A program made the position numbers and the translations under genes. Positions 18,378-26,879 of a DNA stretch of 64,000 nucleotides are shown here, in pieces. Position 1 is the first letter of the stretch. Every line of letters starts with the position of its first letter. The notes under the pieces were generated by a model. That model made no database searches. It saw only the letters and a program-made list of their open reading frames with translations, and was not told the origin of the DNA. The stretch comes from JBBQDZ01 sp038237515 (lineage in GTDB: Bacteria; Actinomycetota; Thermoleophilia; Gaiellales; Gaiellaceae), in NCBI GenBank assembly GCA_038237515.1, contig JBBRYP010000013.1, positions 14,212 to 78,211 of the forward strand, read 5' to 3'.

Positions 18378-19997
18378 CTACTTGAGGAAGAATGTGTTGA
18401 GGTCGGCGCTCGCGTTGGCCGGCTGGAAGAGATAGCCGCCGGTCCGCTTCGAGACGAACTCACGCTCGTTCCGGTTGTCGTAGGAGGCCCACGGCGCGTA
18501 GTTCTTCGTGATCTGGATGTCCAGATCGCCGTACGCCTTGTACCGCTTGTCGCCCGCGAGCTTGTTCGCCGCGTCCATCTGGGCGTTCAGCTTGGGGACG
18601 TTGAGGTACGCGAGGTTGTTGTTGTTGGTCTCGTGGATGCTGTTGCCGTTCAGCAGGATGTCGATGAAGTCGTACGGATCGGGGTAGTCCTGGTTCCAGC
18701 CGGCGATGGCGGCGTCGAAGTCGGCACCCTTGTTGCCCGCGGCGGTGTAGAGCTGGAAGCCCTGGAAGAGCTTGACGTTGACGTCGCAGCCCATCTGGCT
18801 CAGGTTGTACTTGAAGACCTGCCCGAGAGCCTGACCGGTCGTCGAGGTGGCCGTCCAGAGGTTCACGCTCTTGCAGTTGTTGCCGGCGAGCTGCTTCGCC
18901 TTCGCAGGGTCGGCACCCTTGATCGAGTAGATCTTCTCGTCGCGGAACCCGCCGATGCCCGGAGGCAGGATCTGGTCGGTCCGCTTGCCGGCGAACGCGC
19001 CGCGGACGCGGAGCATCGCAGGCCGGTCGATCGCGATGTTGGCGGCCTTGCGGAGCGCCACCGACCCGAACGTCGGTCGTGCGGTGTTCAGGGCGACGTA
19101 GTCGGTCTCGACGAGCTGGTGCACCTGGTACTGACCCTTGTTGACGCCGAAGGCGGATGCCAGGTCGGCGTGCGCCGAAGGCGGAAGCCCACCGATATCG
19201 AAGTCGGCCTGGCCCGCCTTCACCTGAAGCAGGCTCTGGTCGAGGTTCGTGTTCGCGGTGATCGTGAACTGGTCGATGTTCGCGGGACGGCTGCCCTTGT
19301 AGTTGGGGTTCTTCTTGACGATGATCTGACGTCCGATGTCGCGGCTCGCGATGTAGTACGGGCCGGCCGACGGATACGCGTTGACGCCCTTCGGATCGGT
19401 CGCCAGATTGAGCGGCAGCGCCTGGAAGAACGGCATGCCCAGCTTCGCGAGCATTCCGCCGTCAGGCTGAGTCAGCTTGATCGTCAGCTTGTTGCCCTTG
19501 ACCTGGACGCCGGAAGCCGTCTGGGCCTTCTTGTCGATCACGGCCTGGGCGCCGACGATGTTCGAGATGAACACCGCCGCAGGTGACTGCATCGCCGGGT
19601 TGAGGGCGCGGTTGATCGCGAACGCGAAGTTCTTCGCGGTCACCGGCTTCCCGTCGCTGAACTTGAAGCCGCTCTTGACGGTGAAGGTGTACGTCTTCCC
19701 GTTGCTGGAGATGGTGGGGAAGCCCGTAGCCGCCTCCGGCTGGATCCTGCCGCCGAGCGGCGGGGCCTTGTCCGGGTAGTTCACGAGCTTCAGGGCAGTC
19801 GCGAACTCGATCTGCCAGGAGATCGTCCCGTAGGCGAGGGACGGATCGGTGAAGTCGACGTCTGTCGCGGACATGTTCAACTTCATCGTTCCGCCCTTTA
19901 CTGATTTGCTCGAAGCCGAGCCCGCAAAGGCCGCTGCCACGAGCAGGCTCGTTCCAACGGCAAGCGACGCCGCGGAAAGCCAGAGCCTTCTACTCAT
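18378..19997 (-). CDS. oppA: oligopeptide-binding protein (SBP family 5)
   Basis: A 539-aa extracellular solute-binding protein of family 5. A Sec signal peptide spans about residues 1-30 (LSAASLAVGTSLLVAAAFAG); the mature domain shows the family's YTFTVKSGFKFSDGKPVTAKNF and AGWNQDYPDPYDF segments. There is no lipobox cysteine, unusual for a Gram-positive binding protein, so it may be released or held by an uncleaved signal. It starts at ATG 19997 with a good AAAGGAG site. It lies between oppC and oppB, an uncommon order. Confidence 0.92.
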   Translation of the reverse strand: MSRRLWLSAASLAVGTSLLVAAAFAGSASSKSVKGGTMKLNMSATDVDFTDPSLAYGTISWQIEFATALKLVNYPDKAPPLGGRIQPEAATGFPTISSNGKTYTFTVKSGFKFSDGKPVTAKNFAFAINRALNPAMQSPAAVFISNIVGAQAVIDKKAQTASGVQVKGNKLTIKLTQPDGGMLAKLGMPFFQALPLNLATDPKGVNAYPSAGPYYIASRDIGRQIIVKKNPNYKGSRPANIDQFTITANTNLDQSLLQVKAGQADFDIGGLPPSAHADLASAFGVNKGQYQVHQLVETDYVALNTARPTFGSVALRKAANIAIDRPAMLRVRGAFAGKRTDQILPPGIGGFRDEKIYSIKGADPAKAKQLAGNNCKSVNLWTATSTTGQALGQVFKYNLSQMGCDVNVKLFQGFQLYTAAGNKGADFDAAIAGWNQDYPDPYDFIDILLNGNSIHETNNNNLAYLNVPKLNAQMDAANKLAGDKRYKAYGDLDIQITKNYAPWASYDNRNEREFVSKRTGGYLFQPANASADLNTFFLK

Positions 19998-20110
19998 GTG
20001 ACTCCTTTCTCGATGGAAAGCCGGTGTGAATCTTGCCGGCCGAGCCGCAGTTGCGACCTACCCGCTACGACGAGGATGGAAACGTTTTGTTAGCGGCGGA
20101 GGGGCTTTGC

Positions 20111-21181
20111 TCAGCGGGAGGAGCGAGGGTCGAACGCGTCCCGCAGACCATCGCCGAGCAGATTGAACGCCAGCGTCGTGAAGAGGACAGCCAAGCCTGG
20201 CCACACCATCAGCCACGGTTGCGTCAGATAGTAATCCGGCCCGTAGTGGAGAAGACTTCCCCAGCTCGCCGTCGGCTCCCGGATTCCCACCCCGAGGAAG
20301 GAGAGACCCGCCTCCGCGAGGATGAACTGGGCGACCGTGATCGTCGAGAGGACGATGATCGGGGCGACGAGATGCGGGAGCAGATGCGAGCGGATGATCC
20401 GTGCATCGCTCGCACCCACCATGCGCGCCGCCTCGATGAACTCCTTCTCGCGTAAGGAGAGCACCTGCGCGCGCACGATGCGCGCGGGGTAGTACCAGCC
20501 GAAGACACCGAGCACGACGATGAGCGTAATCACTCCCTTGCCGAAGATCCCGAGGGTGATGTTGTTCAGGCGATCGCCGACGGTGCTCGCGAGCGCGATG
20601 ATGAAGAGCAGGATCGGGAAGGCCATCGTGATGTCGGTGAGCCGCGAGATGATCGTGTCGATCACGCCGCCGAAGTAGCCGGCGATCGATCCCAGCAGGA
20701 CTCCCACGAGCATGCTCAGGACGGTGGCGCCGATCGCGACCTGCAGCGAGGTCTGGGCGCCGTAGAGGAGCCGCAGGAATTCGTCGCGCCCGAGCTGGCT
20801 ATCCCCGCCGAGGATGAAGTGGACGGTCGGGAAGTGGCCGACCGCCCCCGGGTACGGCACGTTTACGAAGGTCGTGAAGGGGCCGACCGGAAGCTGGGTC
20901 TTGGGGTCGACTCCGCCTGCGAAGATGTCGTTCGGCCCGTGGCCGAGCAGTTTGGCGGCGAGGGGCGCGCCGGCGAAGGCGACAAGAAGGAGGACGACGA
21001 TGAAGAGCCCGCCGACGATCGCGATCTTGTCGCGCTTGAAGCGCAGCCAGACCTGCTCCCAGTAGCCCCGCGCCCGGACGGGCGCGAACTCACCGAGGGC
21101 GGTCCCAGACTCGATCGCGACCGCCGCGGCAAGCCCGGCTCCTGAAGAGAGAACGTCGGGGTGTGTCTCCTGGGACGCCAC
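20111..21181 (-). CDS. oppC: oligopeptide ABC transporter permease
   Basis: A 356-aa permease of the OppC/DppC class and first gene of the importer operon. The N-terminal extension (about 45 residues) precedes the first membrane helix (DKIAIVGGLFIVVLLLVAFAG); the EAA loop reads EKEFIEAARMVGASDARIIRSH and the end GDGLRDAFDPRSSR is typical. A roughly 60-residue periplasmic-side loop follows helix 1. The start is GTG 21181. A TATGCT hexamer at 21197-21202 (minus strand) may be its -10. Confidence 0.93.
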   Translation of the reverse strand: MASQETHPDVLSSGAGLAAAVAIESGTALGEFAPVRARGYWEQVWLRFKRDKIAIVGGLFIVVLLLVAFAGAPLAAKLLGHGPNDIFAGGVDPKTQLPVGPFTTFVNVPYPGAVGHFPTVHFILGGDSQLGRDEFLRLLYGAQTSLQVAIGATVLSMLVGVLLGSIAGYFGGVIDTIISRLTDITMAFPILLFIIALASTVGDRLNNITLGIFGKGVITLIVVLGVFGWYYPARIVRAQVLSLREKEFIEAARMVGASDARIIRSHLLPHLVAPIIVLSTITVAQFILAEAGLSFLGVGIREPTASWGSLLHYGPDYYLTQPWLMVWPGLAVLFTTLAFNLLGDGLRDAFDPRSSR

Positions 21182-21295
21182 GTGGCCTAGCGGGAAAGCA
21201 TAACGGCACGCTCTGGGAGTTGCACCTGCTGAGACGACCTACCCGGCCCAGAAGTTAGTCGAAACATCCGGGGCCGATGACTGCTCTTTCCCCGG

Positions 21296-22183
21296 CTACG
21301 CGCTCAGGGCATCCGCACCGGCGACGACCTCCAGGATCTCCTGGGTGATCTCGGCCTGACGGGCGCGGTTCATCGCCAGCGTCAGCCTGTCGATCAGCTC
21401 GCCCGCGTTCTTCGAGGCGTTTCGCATGGCGGTCATGCGCGCGCCCTGCTCGGATGCGGCGGACTCGAGGAGCGCCCGGTAGAGCTCCGTCTCGAGGTAG
21501 ACAGGAAGCAGCCGCTCGAGGATCTGCTCGGGCTCGGGCTCGTAGATGAAGTCGCCCCGCACGGCCGCCTCGCCGGCGTCGTCCCCGGCCTCCAGCACCC
21601 GCTCCGGAATCGGCAGCACGTCCTGCTCGACGACGCGCTGAACCAGGGGCGAGACGAAGTTGTTGTAGACGACGACGACCCGGTCGACCTCGCCCTCCGA
21701 GTAGAGCTGGGCGAGCCGGTGGGCGATCGCCTGGGCATCGGCGTACGCGGGCTGGTCGGAGAAGCCGGTCCAGGCCTGGTCGACGGTGTAGCGGCGGAAG
21801 GTCAGCGTCGAGCGGCCCTTCTTGCCCGCGACGAGCCAGCGCACGTCCTTGCCCTCCGCACCCAGTGAGCGCCCGAGCGCGAAGGAGGCCCTCAGGATCT
21901 GGGCGTTGAAGGGGCCGGCGAGCCCTCGGTCACCTGTGAGCGGCACGATCGCGACCCGCTCGACGTCGCGTCGCTGGAGCAGCGGCAGCCCCCTGACGGA
22001 GCTGCTCGCCCGGGCCGTGCCGACCATGAGCTCCTGCATCCGGTCTGCATAGGGCCGCATCGCCTCGATCCGGGCTTGGGCCCGACGCAGCCGCGCGCTC
22101 GCGACGAGCTCCATCGCCTTCGTGATCTTGCGCGTGTTGCGGATCGAGCGGATCCGCCGCTTGAGGTCCTGAACGGATGCCAT
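21296..22183 (-). CDS. atpG: ATP synthase F1 subunit gamma
   Basis: A 295-aa rotor shaft of F1. The N-terminal coiled coil (VQDLKRRIRSIRNTRKITKAMELVA) and C-terminal coiled coil (ASEQGARMTAMRNASKNAGELIDRLTLAMNRARQAEITQEILEVV) are well conserved. Its ATG overlaps the atpA stop by one base (TGATG). It is the last gene of this atp block; atpD does not follow, and the opp operon begins 114 bases downstream. Confidence 0.95.
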   Translation of the reverse strand: MASVQDLKRRIRSIRNTRKITKAMELVASARLRRAQARIEAMRPYADRMQELMVGTARASSSVRGLPLLQRRDVERVAIVPLTGDRGLAGPFNAQILRASFALGRSLGAEGKDVRWLVAGKKGRSTLTFRRYTVDQAWTGFSDQPAYADAQAIAHRLAQLYSEGEVDRVVVVYNNFVSPLVQRVVEQDVLPIPERVLEAGDDAGEAAVRGDFIYEPEPEQILERLLPVYLETELYRALLESAASEQGARMTAMRNASKNAGELIDRLTLAMNRARQAEITQEILEVVAGADALSA

Positions 22184-23712
22184 CAGGCGACGAGGCTCTG
22201 CTCCTGCTGGACGTTGAAGCCGTTGACGAAGCGCTTCAGCTCTGCGTGCAGCCTCTCGGTCGTCTCGTCGGAGAGCGTCTTCTCCTCGCGGATCTTCTCG
22301 TACACGCCCTTCTCGGACCGCAGGTGCTCGCGCAGCTCGTCCTGGAAGCGAGGCACCTGGGCCACGGGAACCTCGTCGAGGTAGCCGTTGATCCCCGCGA
22401 AGATCGCGACGACCTGCTCCTCGACCGGCCACGGCTGGTACTGCGGCTGGTTGAGCGTCGCGACCATCCGCTCGCCCCGGGCAAGGGTGCGCTGGGTCTG
22501 GACGTCGAGCTCCGACCCGAACTGGGCGAAAGCCTCGAGCTCGCGGTACTGGGCGAGGTCGAGCCTCAGGCGCCCGGCGACGGACTTCATCGCCTTCGTC
22601 TGGGCATTGCCCCCGACGCGCGAGACGGAGATGCCGACGTTGATCGCCGGCCGGACGCCGGAGTAGAAGAGATCGGACTCGAGGAAGATCTGGCCGTCCG
22701 TGATCGAGATCACGTTCGTCGGGATGTAGGCCGAGACGTCGCCCGCCTGCGTCTCGATCACCGGCAGCGCGGTCAGCGAGCCGCCGCCGAGCTCGTCGTT
22801 CAGCTTGCAGGCGCGCTCGAGCAGGCGCGAGTGCAGGTAGAAGACATCGCCCGGGAAGGCCTCGCGGCCCGGCGGCCGGCGCAGCAGCAGGGACATCTGC
22901 CGATAGGCGTCGGCGTGCTTGGAGAGGTCGTCGTAGACGCAGAGCGCGTGGCGGCCGCTGAAGAGGAAGTGCTCCCCCATCGCGCACCCGGCGAAGGGCG
23001 CCATCCACTTGATCGGCGCGGCTTCGTGCGCCGGAGCCATGACGATGATCGTGTAGTCCATCGCACCCGCGTCCTTCAGGCGCTCGTAGACCTGGGCGAC
23101 CGTGGACGCCTTCTGGCCGATCGCGACGTAGATGCAGATCACGTCCTGGCCACGCTGGTTCAGGATCGTGTCGACGAGGATCGCGGTCTTGCCGGTCGAG
23201 CGGTCGCCGATCACGAGCTCGCGCTGCCCGCGGCCGATCGGGATCATCGAGTCGATCGCCTTCAGCCCGGTCTGGAGCGGCTCCTTCACGGGCTGGCGGT
23301 CGACGACGCCTGGTGCCTTGAACTCGAGCGGCCTCGTCTCTGAAGACTCGATCGGGCCACCGCCGTCCAGCGGCTCGCCGAGCGGATTCACGACTCGGCC
23401 GATCAGCCCTTCCCCGACGGGGATGCTCGCCACCCGTCCGCTGCGGCGAACGGGCTGGCCCTCCTTCACCTGCTCCCAGGGGCCGAAGAGGGCGGTGCCG
23501 ACGTTGTCCTCCTCGAGGTTGAAGGCGAGGCCGGTGACGCCGTGCTCGAGCTCGAGCATCTCCATCGCAACGGCGTTCTCGAGACCGTAGACGCGGGCGA
23601 TGCCGTCGCCGACCTGCAGCACGGTGCCGACCTCGGCGAGATCCGTCTGCACGTCGTACTCCTCGATCCGGCGGCGCAGGATCGAGGTGATCTCTTCGGG
23701 GCGCAGCTTCAC
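22183..23712 (-). CDS. atpA: ATP synthase F1 subunit alpha
   Basis: A 509-aa non-catalytic nucleotide-binding subunit of F1. The P-loop reads GDRSTGKT, with serine where most species have glutamine. The segments PIGRGQRELVIGDR, GIARVYGLE and AGRLRLDLAQYRELEAFAQFGSELD match the family along the full length. It is coupled to atpG by a TGATG overlap and follows atpH after 37 bases. Confidence 0.96.
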   Translation of the reverse strand: MKLRPEEITSILRRRIEEYDVQTDLAEVGTVLQVGDGIARVYGLENAVAMEMLELEHGVTGLAFNLEEDNVGTALFGPWEQVKEGQPVRRSGRVASIPVGEGLIGRVVNPLGEPLDGGGPIESSETRPLEFKAPGVVDRQPVKEPLQTGLKAIDSMIPIGRGQRELVIGDRSTGKTAILVDTILNQRGQDVICIYVAIGQKASTVAQVYERLKDAGAMDYTIIVMAPAHEAAPIKWMAPFAGCAMGEHFLFSGRHALCVYDDLSKHADAYRQMSLLLRRPPGREAFPGDVFYLHSRLLERACKLNDELGGGSLTALPVIETQAGDVSAYIPTNVISITDGQIFLESDLFYSGVRPAINVGISVSRVGGNAQTKAMKSVAGRLRLDLAQYRELEAFAQFGSELDVQTQRTLARGERMVATLNQPQYQPWPVEEQVVAIFAGINGYLDEVPVAQVPRFQDELREHLRSEKGVYEKIREEKTLSDETTERLHAELKRFVNGFNVQQEQSLVA

Positions 23713-23749
23713 GAAAGTCTCCTTCTTCTAGAACTCTGCCTGGATGCGT

Positions 23750-24289
23750 TCACGCACGGCTGCCCTGCACGAGCTCGCGGCGGAGCCGCTGCAGGCGCCC
23801 GCTGACGCTGGCGTCGACCCGCAGCGAGCCGGCCCGGAGTACGACCCCGCCGATCAGGCTCGGGTCGACCTTCCGCGTCGCGTCGACGCGCCGGCCTGAC
23901 GCATGCTCGATCTGCGACACGATCCTGCCCGCCTCCTCGTCCGAGAGCTCGAAGGCCGTCGTGAGCTCCACCTCGAGACGACGCTCGTCGCGTGCGATCA
24001 GCCGCTCGAACTCGCGCGCGATCTCGTGGAGCTGCACGATCCGGCTCTTCTCCGCTAGCAGCAGCACGAAGTTCCTGAGGATCTCGTCTCCGGCGCCGAG
24101 GATCTCCTCGAGCGCGCGCGCCTTCACGCGCCCATCGAGTTGCGGGTTGCGCAGGAGCGCTCGCAGCTCCGGTACCTCCTGCACCGAGGCGTCGAAGTCG
24201 CCGAGCTCCTCGCGCACCTCGGCGAGACGACCGGCCGCGCTCGCGGCGTCGTAGAGCGCCTGCGCGTAGATGCGTTCGGCGACGGCCAA
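23750..24289 (-). CDS. atpH: ATP synthase F1 subunit delta
   Basis: A 179-aa peripheral-stalk subunit that ties the F1 head to the b dimer. The N-terminal helical bundle starts AERIYAQALYDAA; the conserved C-terminal motif is DPSLIGGVVLRAGSLRVDASVSGRLQRLRREL. It lies between atpF and atpA with short gaps. Confidence 0.93.
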   Translation of the reverse strand: MAVAERIYAQALYDAASAAGRLAEVREELGDFDASVQEVPELRALLRNPQLDGRVKARALEEILGAGDEILRNFVLLLAEKSRIVQLHEIAREFERLIARDERRLEVELTTAFELSDEEAGRIVSQIEHASGRRVDATRKVDPSLIGGVVLRAGSLRVDASVSGRLQRLRRELVQGSRA

Positions 24290-24307
24290 GCGGCTAGCGA
24301 TCCACTA

Positions 24308-24841
24308 CTACTGGGTCTCGGCGCGCTCGAAGGCCGAGAAGTCGAGCCCGGCGACCGCCTCGTCGATCAGGCGCCGCTGATCCTCCCGATCGAGCACCTT
24401 CCCCGTTACGCGCTGGGTCGCGATCAACGTCAGGTCCGCAACTTCGGCGCGGATCAGCTCGAGCGCCCGGTGAGTCTCGGCCTCGATCTGGCGGCGCGTG
24501 TCCTCGAGGCGCCGCTGGCGGTCGGCCTCGGTCTCCTCACGGACGCGCTCGCGCTGCGACTCCGAGACCTTCCGGGCCTCGGCCAGGATCTGCTCCGCGT
24601 CGCCGCGGGCCTGCGCGATCAAGCCCCGGTGCTCCTCGAGCAGCTTCCGCGCTTCGTCGCGGGCGTTGTCGGCCTCCTCGATCGATTGGCGGATGCGCTC
24701 CCGCCGCTCGTCGATCAGCTTCTGGATCGGCCCGAAGGCGTATCGCCGCAGGACGAAGAACGTCAGCCCGAAGGCGACGAGCGTCCAGATCATCAACCCC
24801 GGGACGACCTTGATGAGGCCCGATGAGGCGACGGGCGTCAT
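24308..24841 (-). CDS. atpF: ATP synthase F0 subunit b
   Basis: A 177-aa membrane-anchored stator stalk. One N-terminal membrane helix (about 14-32, GLMIWTLVAFGLTFFVLRR) is followed by a long charged coiled coil (FGPIQKLIDERRERIRQSIEEADNARDEA onwards). It starts immediately after the atpE stop. Only one b-type gene is visible, so the stalk is likely a homodimer. Confidence 0.93.
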   Translation of the reverse strand: MTPVASSGLIKVVPGLMIWTLVAFGLTFFVLRRYAFGPIQKLIDERRERIRQSIEEADNARDEARKLLEEHRGLIAQARGDAEQILAEARKVSESQRERVREETEADRQRRLEDTRRQIEAETHRALELIRAEVADLTLIATQRVTGKVLDREDQRRLIDEAVAGLDFSAFERAETQ

Positions 24842-25105
24842 CTAGATGAGGACGTACGCGAGGAGGCCGCCGATCAGGCCGTAGAAGACGACGGCCTCGG
24901 TGAGCGCGAAACCGAGCCACTGGATGCCCTGGAGCTCGCCGCGCAGCTCCGGCTGGCGTGCGACCGCCTGGATCATCGAGCCGAAGATGTTGCCGATGCC
25001 GATGCCGGCGCCGAGCGAGCCGAGTCCGATGCCGAGCGCGAGAGCGATCGCCTTTCCGGCATCGACCGTCCCCCCCTTCGCGGCAGCTGCGAGTAGTGCG
25101 AGCAC
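24842..25105 (-). CDS. atpE: ATP synthase F0 subunit c
   Basis: An 87-aa proteolipid with two membrane helices. The first carries the glycine zipper (GIGLGSLGAGIGIG, about 25-38); the polar loop ARQPE is at 49-53; the ion-binding glutamate is Glu70 in GFALTEAVVFYGL. The sodium-type ligand set is not evident, so it is probably a proton-driven ring; that is inference. Confidence 0.95.
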   Translation of the reverse strand: MLALLAAAAKGGTVDAGKAIALALGIGLGSLGAGIGIGNIFGSMIQAVARQPELRGELQGIQWLGFALTEAVVFYGLIGGLLAYVLI

Positions 25106-25114
25106 GTGCTCCTC

Positions 25115-25969
25115 CTAGTGTTCGGGCTCGATGGCCGAGCCGATGTAGATGGCGGACAGGGCGGCGAAGATGAACGCCTGGATCGTGACGACGATCACGA
25201 CCTCGAAGAGGTAGAACAAGGTTCCGAAGAAGAGGGAGAACGGTGCCAGATAGAGCGTCTCGAGCACGAACATCAGTCCGATGAACGTGAGGATCAGCAT
25301 GTGGCCGGCGAGCATGTTGGCGAAGAGCCGGACGCTGAGCGAGATCAGCCGCATGAATTGGCCGAGGATCTCGAGCGGCACGATCAGCGGCAGCATCACC
25401 TTCGGAACGTCGGGGATCCAGCTCTTGAAGTAGCGGATTGGGCCGTTATGCCGGATTCCTTCCACGTGCGTGAACACAAAGGTCATGAGCGCGAGCGCCA
25501 GCGTCACCGAGATTGCCGAGGTCGCCGCGTAGATGCCCCACGTCGGGACTCCGTGCCACTTCTCTCCGGTCAGCGGCAGCGGGATGAAGCCCAGCATGTT
25601 CACGACCCAAATGAAGAGCATCAGCGTCGCGACGTACGGGAACCACATGCCGATCGACTTCGACGGCAGCCCCTGCTCGGCCACCTGGACCTGCGCGATC
25701 TCGTAGATCTGCTCTCCCAGGGTCTGGCGGCGCGACGGGTCGGTTCCGAGGCGCACGCGCATGAGGACGATGCCGAGGAGCATCGTGGCGGCGGCTCCGA
25801 TCAGCAGGTACGCGACCGCCTTGTTGATCGAGAGGTCGAGCGGCCCTAGGTGGATGCCGATCCACTGGTGAAGCTCGAACTCTGCCTCCGGATGAAACTC
25901 CCCCTTGGCTAGTGCGGGCGCGGGCAGTGCGAGCGCGAGGCCCGCGAGCACGGCGAAGAGCCGCCTCAT
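25115..25969 (-). CDS. atpB: ATP synthase F0 subunit a
   Basis: A 284-aa stator subunit forming the proton half-channels. The essential arginine is in ISLSVRLFANMLAGH near residue 215, and the C-terminal helix ends in the usual ATP synthase pattern (FIFAALSAIYIG). The first 21 residues look like a signal peptide (LFAVLAGLALALPAPALA), seen in some atpB proteins. The ATG overlaps the atpI-like stop by four bases (ATGA). Confidence 0.95.
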   Translation of the reverse strand: MRRLFAVLAGLALALPAPALAKGEFHPEAEFELHQWIGIHLGPLDLSINKAVAYLLIGAAATMLLGIVLMRVRLGTDPSRRQTLGEQIYEIAQVQVAEQGLPSKSIGMWFPYVATLMLFIWVVNMLGFIPLPLTGEKWHGVPTWGIYAATSAISVTLALALMTFVFTHVEGIRHNGPIRYFKSWIPDVPKVMLPLIVPLEILGQFMRLISLSVRLFANMLAGHMLILTFIGLMFVLETLYLAPFSLFFGTLFYLFEVVIVVTIQAFIFAALSAIYIGSAIEPEH

Positions 25970-26358
25970 GCTGTCTCTCTGCCGAAGTACGCGAGCAGCG
26001 AGGTGCCGAGCTCGACGGTGTATGCCAGGCCGTACGTGACGAGTGCGGCGAGGCCAAGCCCGCGATTCGACGCCACGACTGCCACCAGCACCACCATCAC
26101 GCCCACCAAACGGAACATCATCCCGAAGCCCATCACGCTGGAGGCGGCGAGATTACCGGCGGCCGGGCGCAGGCGCGTCAGCACGAGCTGGAATGCCTGA
26201 GTCGCCGCCCAGATCAGCGCAGCGAGTCCCCAACCCGCGATGGGCCAGCCGGCGACGAGGAAGACGGGTAGCGCGAAGGCGACCACGAGCGCCCCGGCCA
26301 GCGCGGGCAGCAGCCGGCTCGGCATCGGGCGCGGCGTGCCGAGAACCCCGACCTTCAC
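25966..26358 (-). CDS. AtpI-like ATP synthase assembly protein
   Basis: A 130-aa hydrophobic protein in the atpI position. About four membrane helices are visible, e.g. LLPALAGALVVAFALPVFLVAGW and MMFRLVGVMVVLVAVVA. Sequence similarity to AtpI is weak, so the call rests on position and topology; AtpI-type proteins help assemble the c-ring. The start is GTG 26358, overlapping the upstream stop as GTGA; the Arg-rich in-frame extension further upstream is not protein. Confidence 0.7.
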   Translation of the reverse strand: MKVGVLGTPRPMPSRLLPALAGALVVAFALPVFLVAGWPIAGWGLAALIWAATQAFQLVLTRLRPAAGNLAASSVMGFGMMFRLVGVMVVLVAVVASNRGLGLAALVTYGLAYTVELGTSLLAYFGRETA

Positions 26359-26564
26359 GAGAACGCTCTCCGGTAGCGGCGGTAGACGGCGAAGACCCCG
26401 AGGGGGATGCCGGCGACGGCGCCTCCGAGGATGCCGAGCCCGATCGAGCCGGCCGCCCAGCCGACCAGCGCGCCGGCCCCGAGCGCGAGCGCGTCGACCG
26501 CGAGCAGAAGACCTCCGGCGCCGGCTGGATGGAACGACGGCGTCGGGCGCGGCGCTGAGTCCAT
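26355..26564 (-). CDS. AtpZ-like small membrane protein
   Basis: A 69-aa protein heading the atp operon. Two membrane helices (about 14-34 and 38-58; GLLLAVDALALGAGALVGW and GLGILGGAVAGIPLGVFAVY) and a basic end match the small AtpZ/F0F1-subunit family found before atpI. It starts at ATG 26564, eight bases after a -10 hexamer (TATGCT), so the operon message is probably leaderless. The stop overlaps the next start as GTGA. Confidence 0.68.
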   Translation of the reverse strand: MDSAPRPTPSFHPAGAGGLLLAVDALALGAGALVGWAAGSIGLGILGGAVAGIPLGVFAVYRRYRRAFS

Positions 26565-26572
26565 TCGCCCCG

Positions 26573-26578
26573 AGCATA
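26573..26578 (-). promoter_or_regulatory. -10 hexamer of the atp operon
   Basis: TATGCT on the minus strand, with eight bases between it and the ATG at 26564. That spacing puts transcription start at or near the start codon. No clear -35 is seen. The rest of 26579-26879 holds no gene, only one REP-like element. Confidence 0.6.
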
Positions 26579-26836
26579 CCAAACAAAGTGTCGAGCTTGT
26601 GACACGCTGAAACGGCTCTTTTCCTGGAAATACGGCCGATATAGACAGAGTTTGTTCCATTGCTAGCCTCGCTCGATCGAAGCCTCTTCTTGGACGATCC
26701 GCCGGGGCCGCCCGGACGATCTGCGGCTTGTCGCAGAGGTGATCTTCGCCTGCGACGATCACGACTTCGGCGATCCCGGCTCGATCGAGGCGACGCTTGC
26801 CAGAGACTCCGAGGGACGCCTCTCCGGGACGCGACC

Positions 26837-26858
26837 GGGGACTGTCCCTGGACACGGC
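26837..26858. repeat. REP-like element copy
   Basis: GGGGACTGTCCCTGGACACGGC-type sequence, one of six copies of a family whose densest cluster sits next to the REP-associated transposase at 32849. It lies alone in the 315-base gap between wecA and the atp operon. Confidence 0.65.
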
Positions 26859-26879
26859 CTGTCGCGCCGGGGCGGGAAC

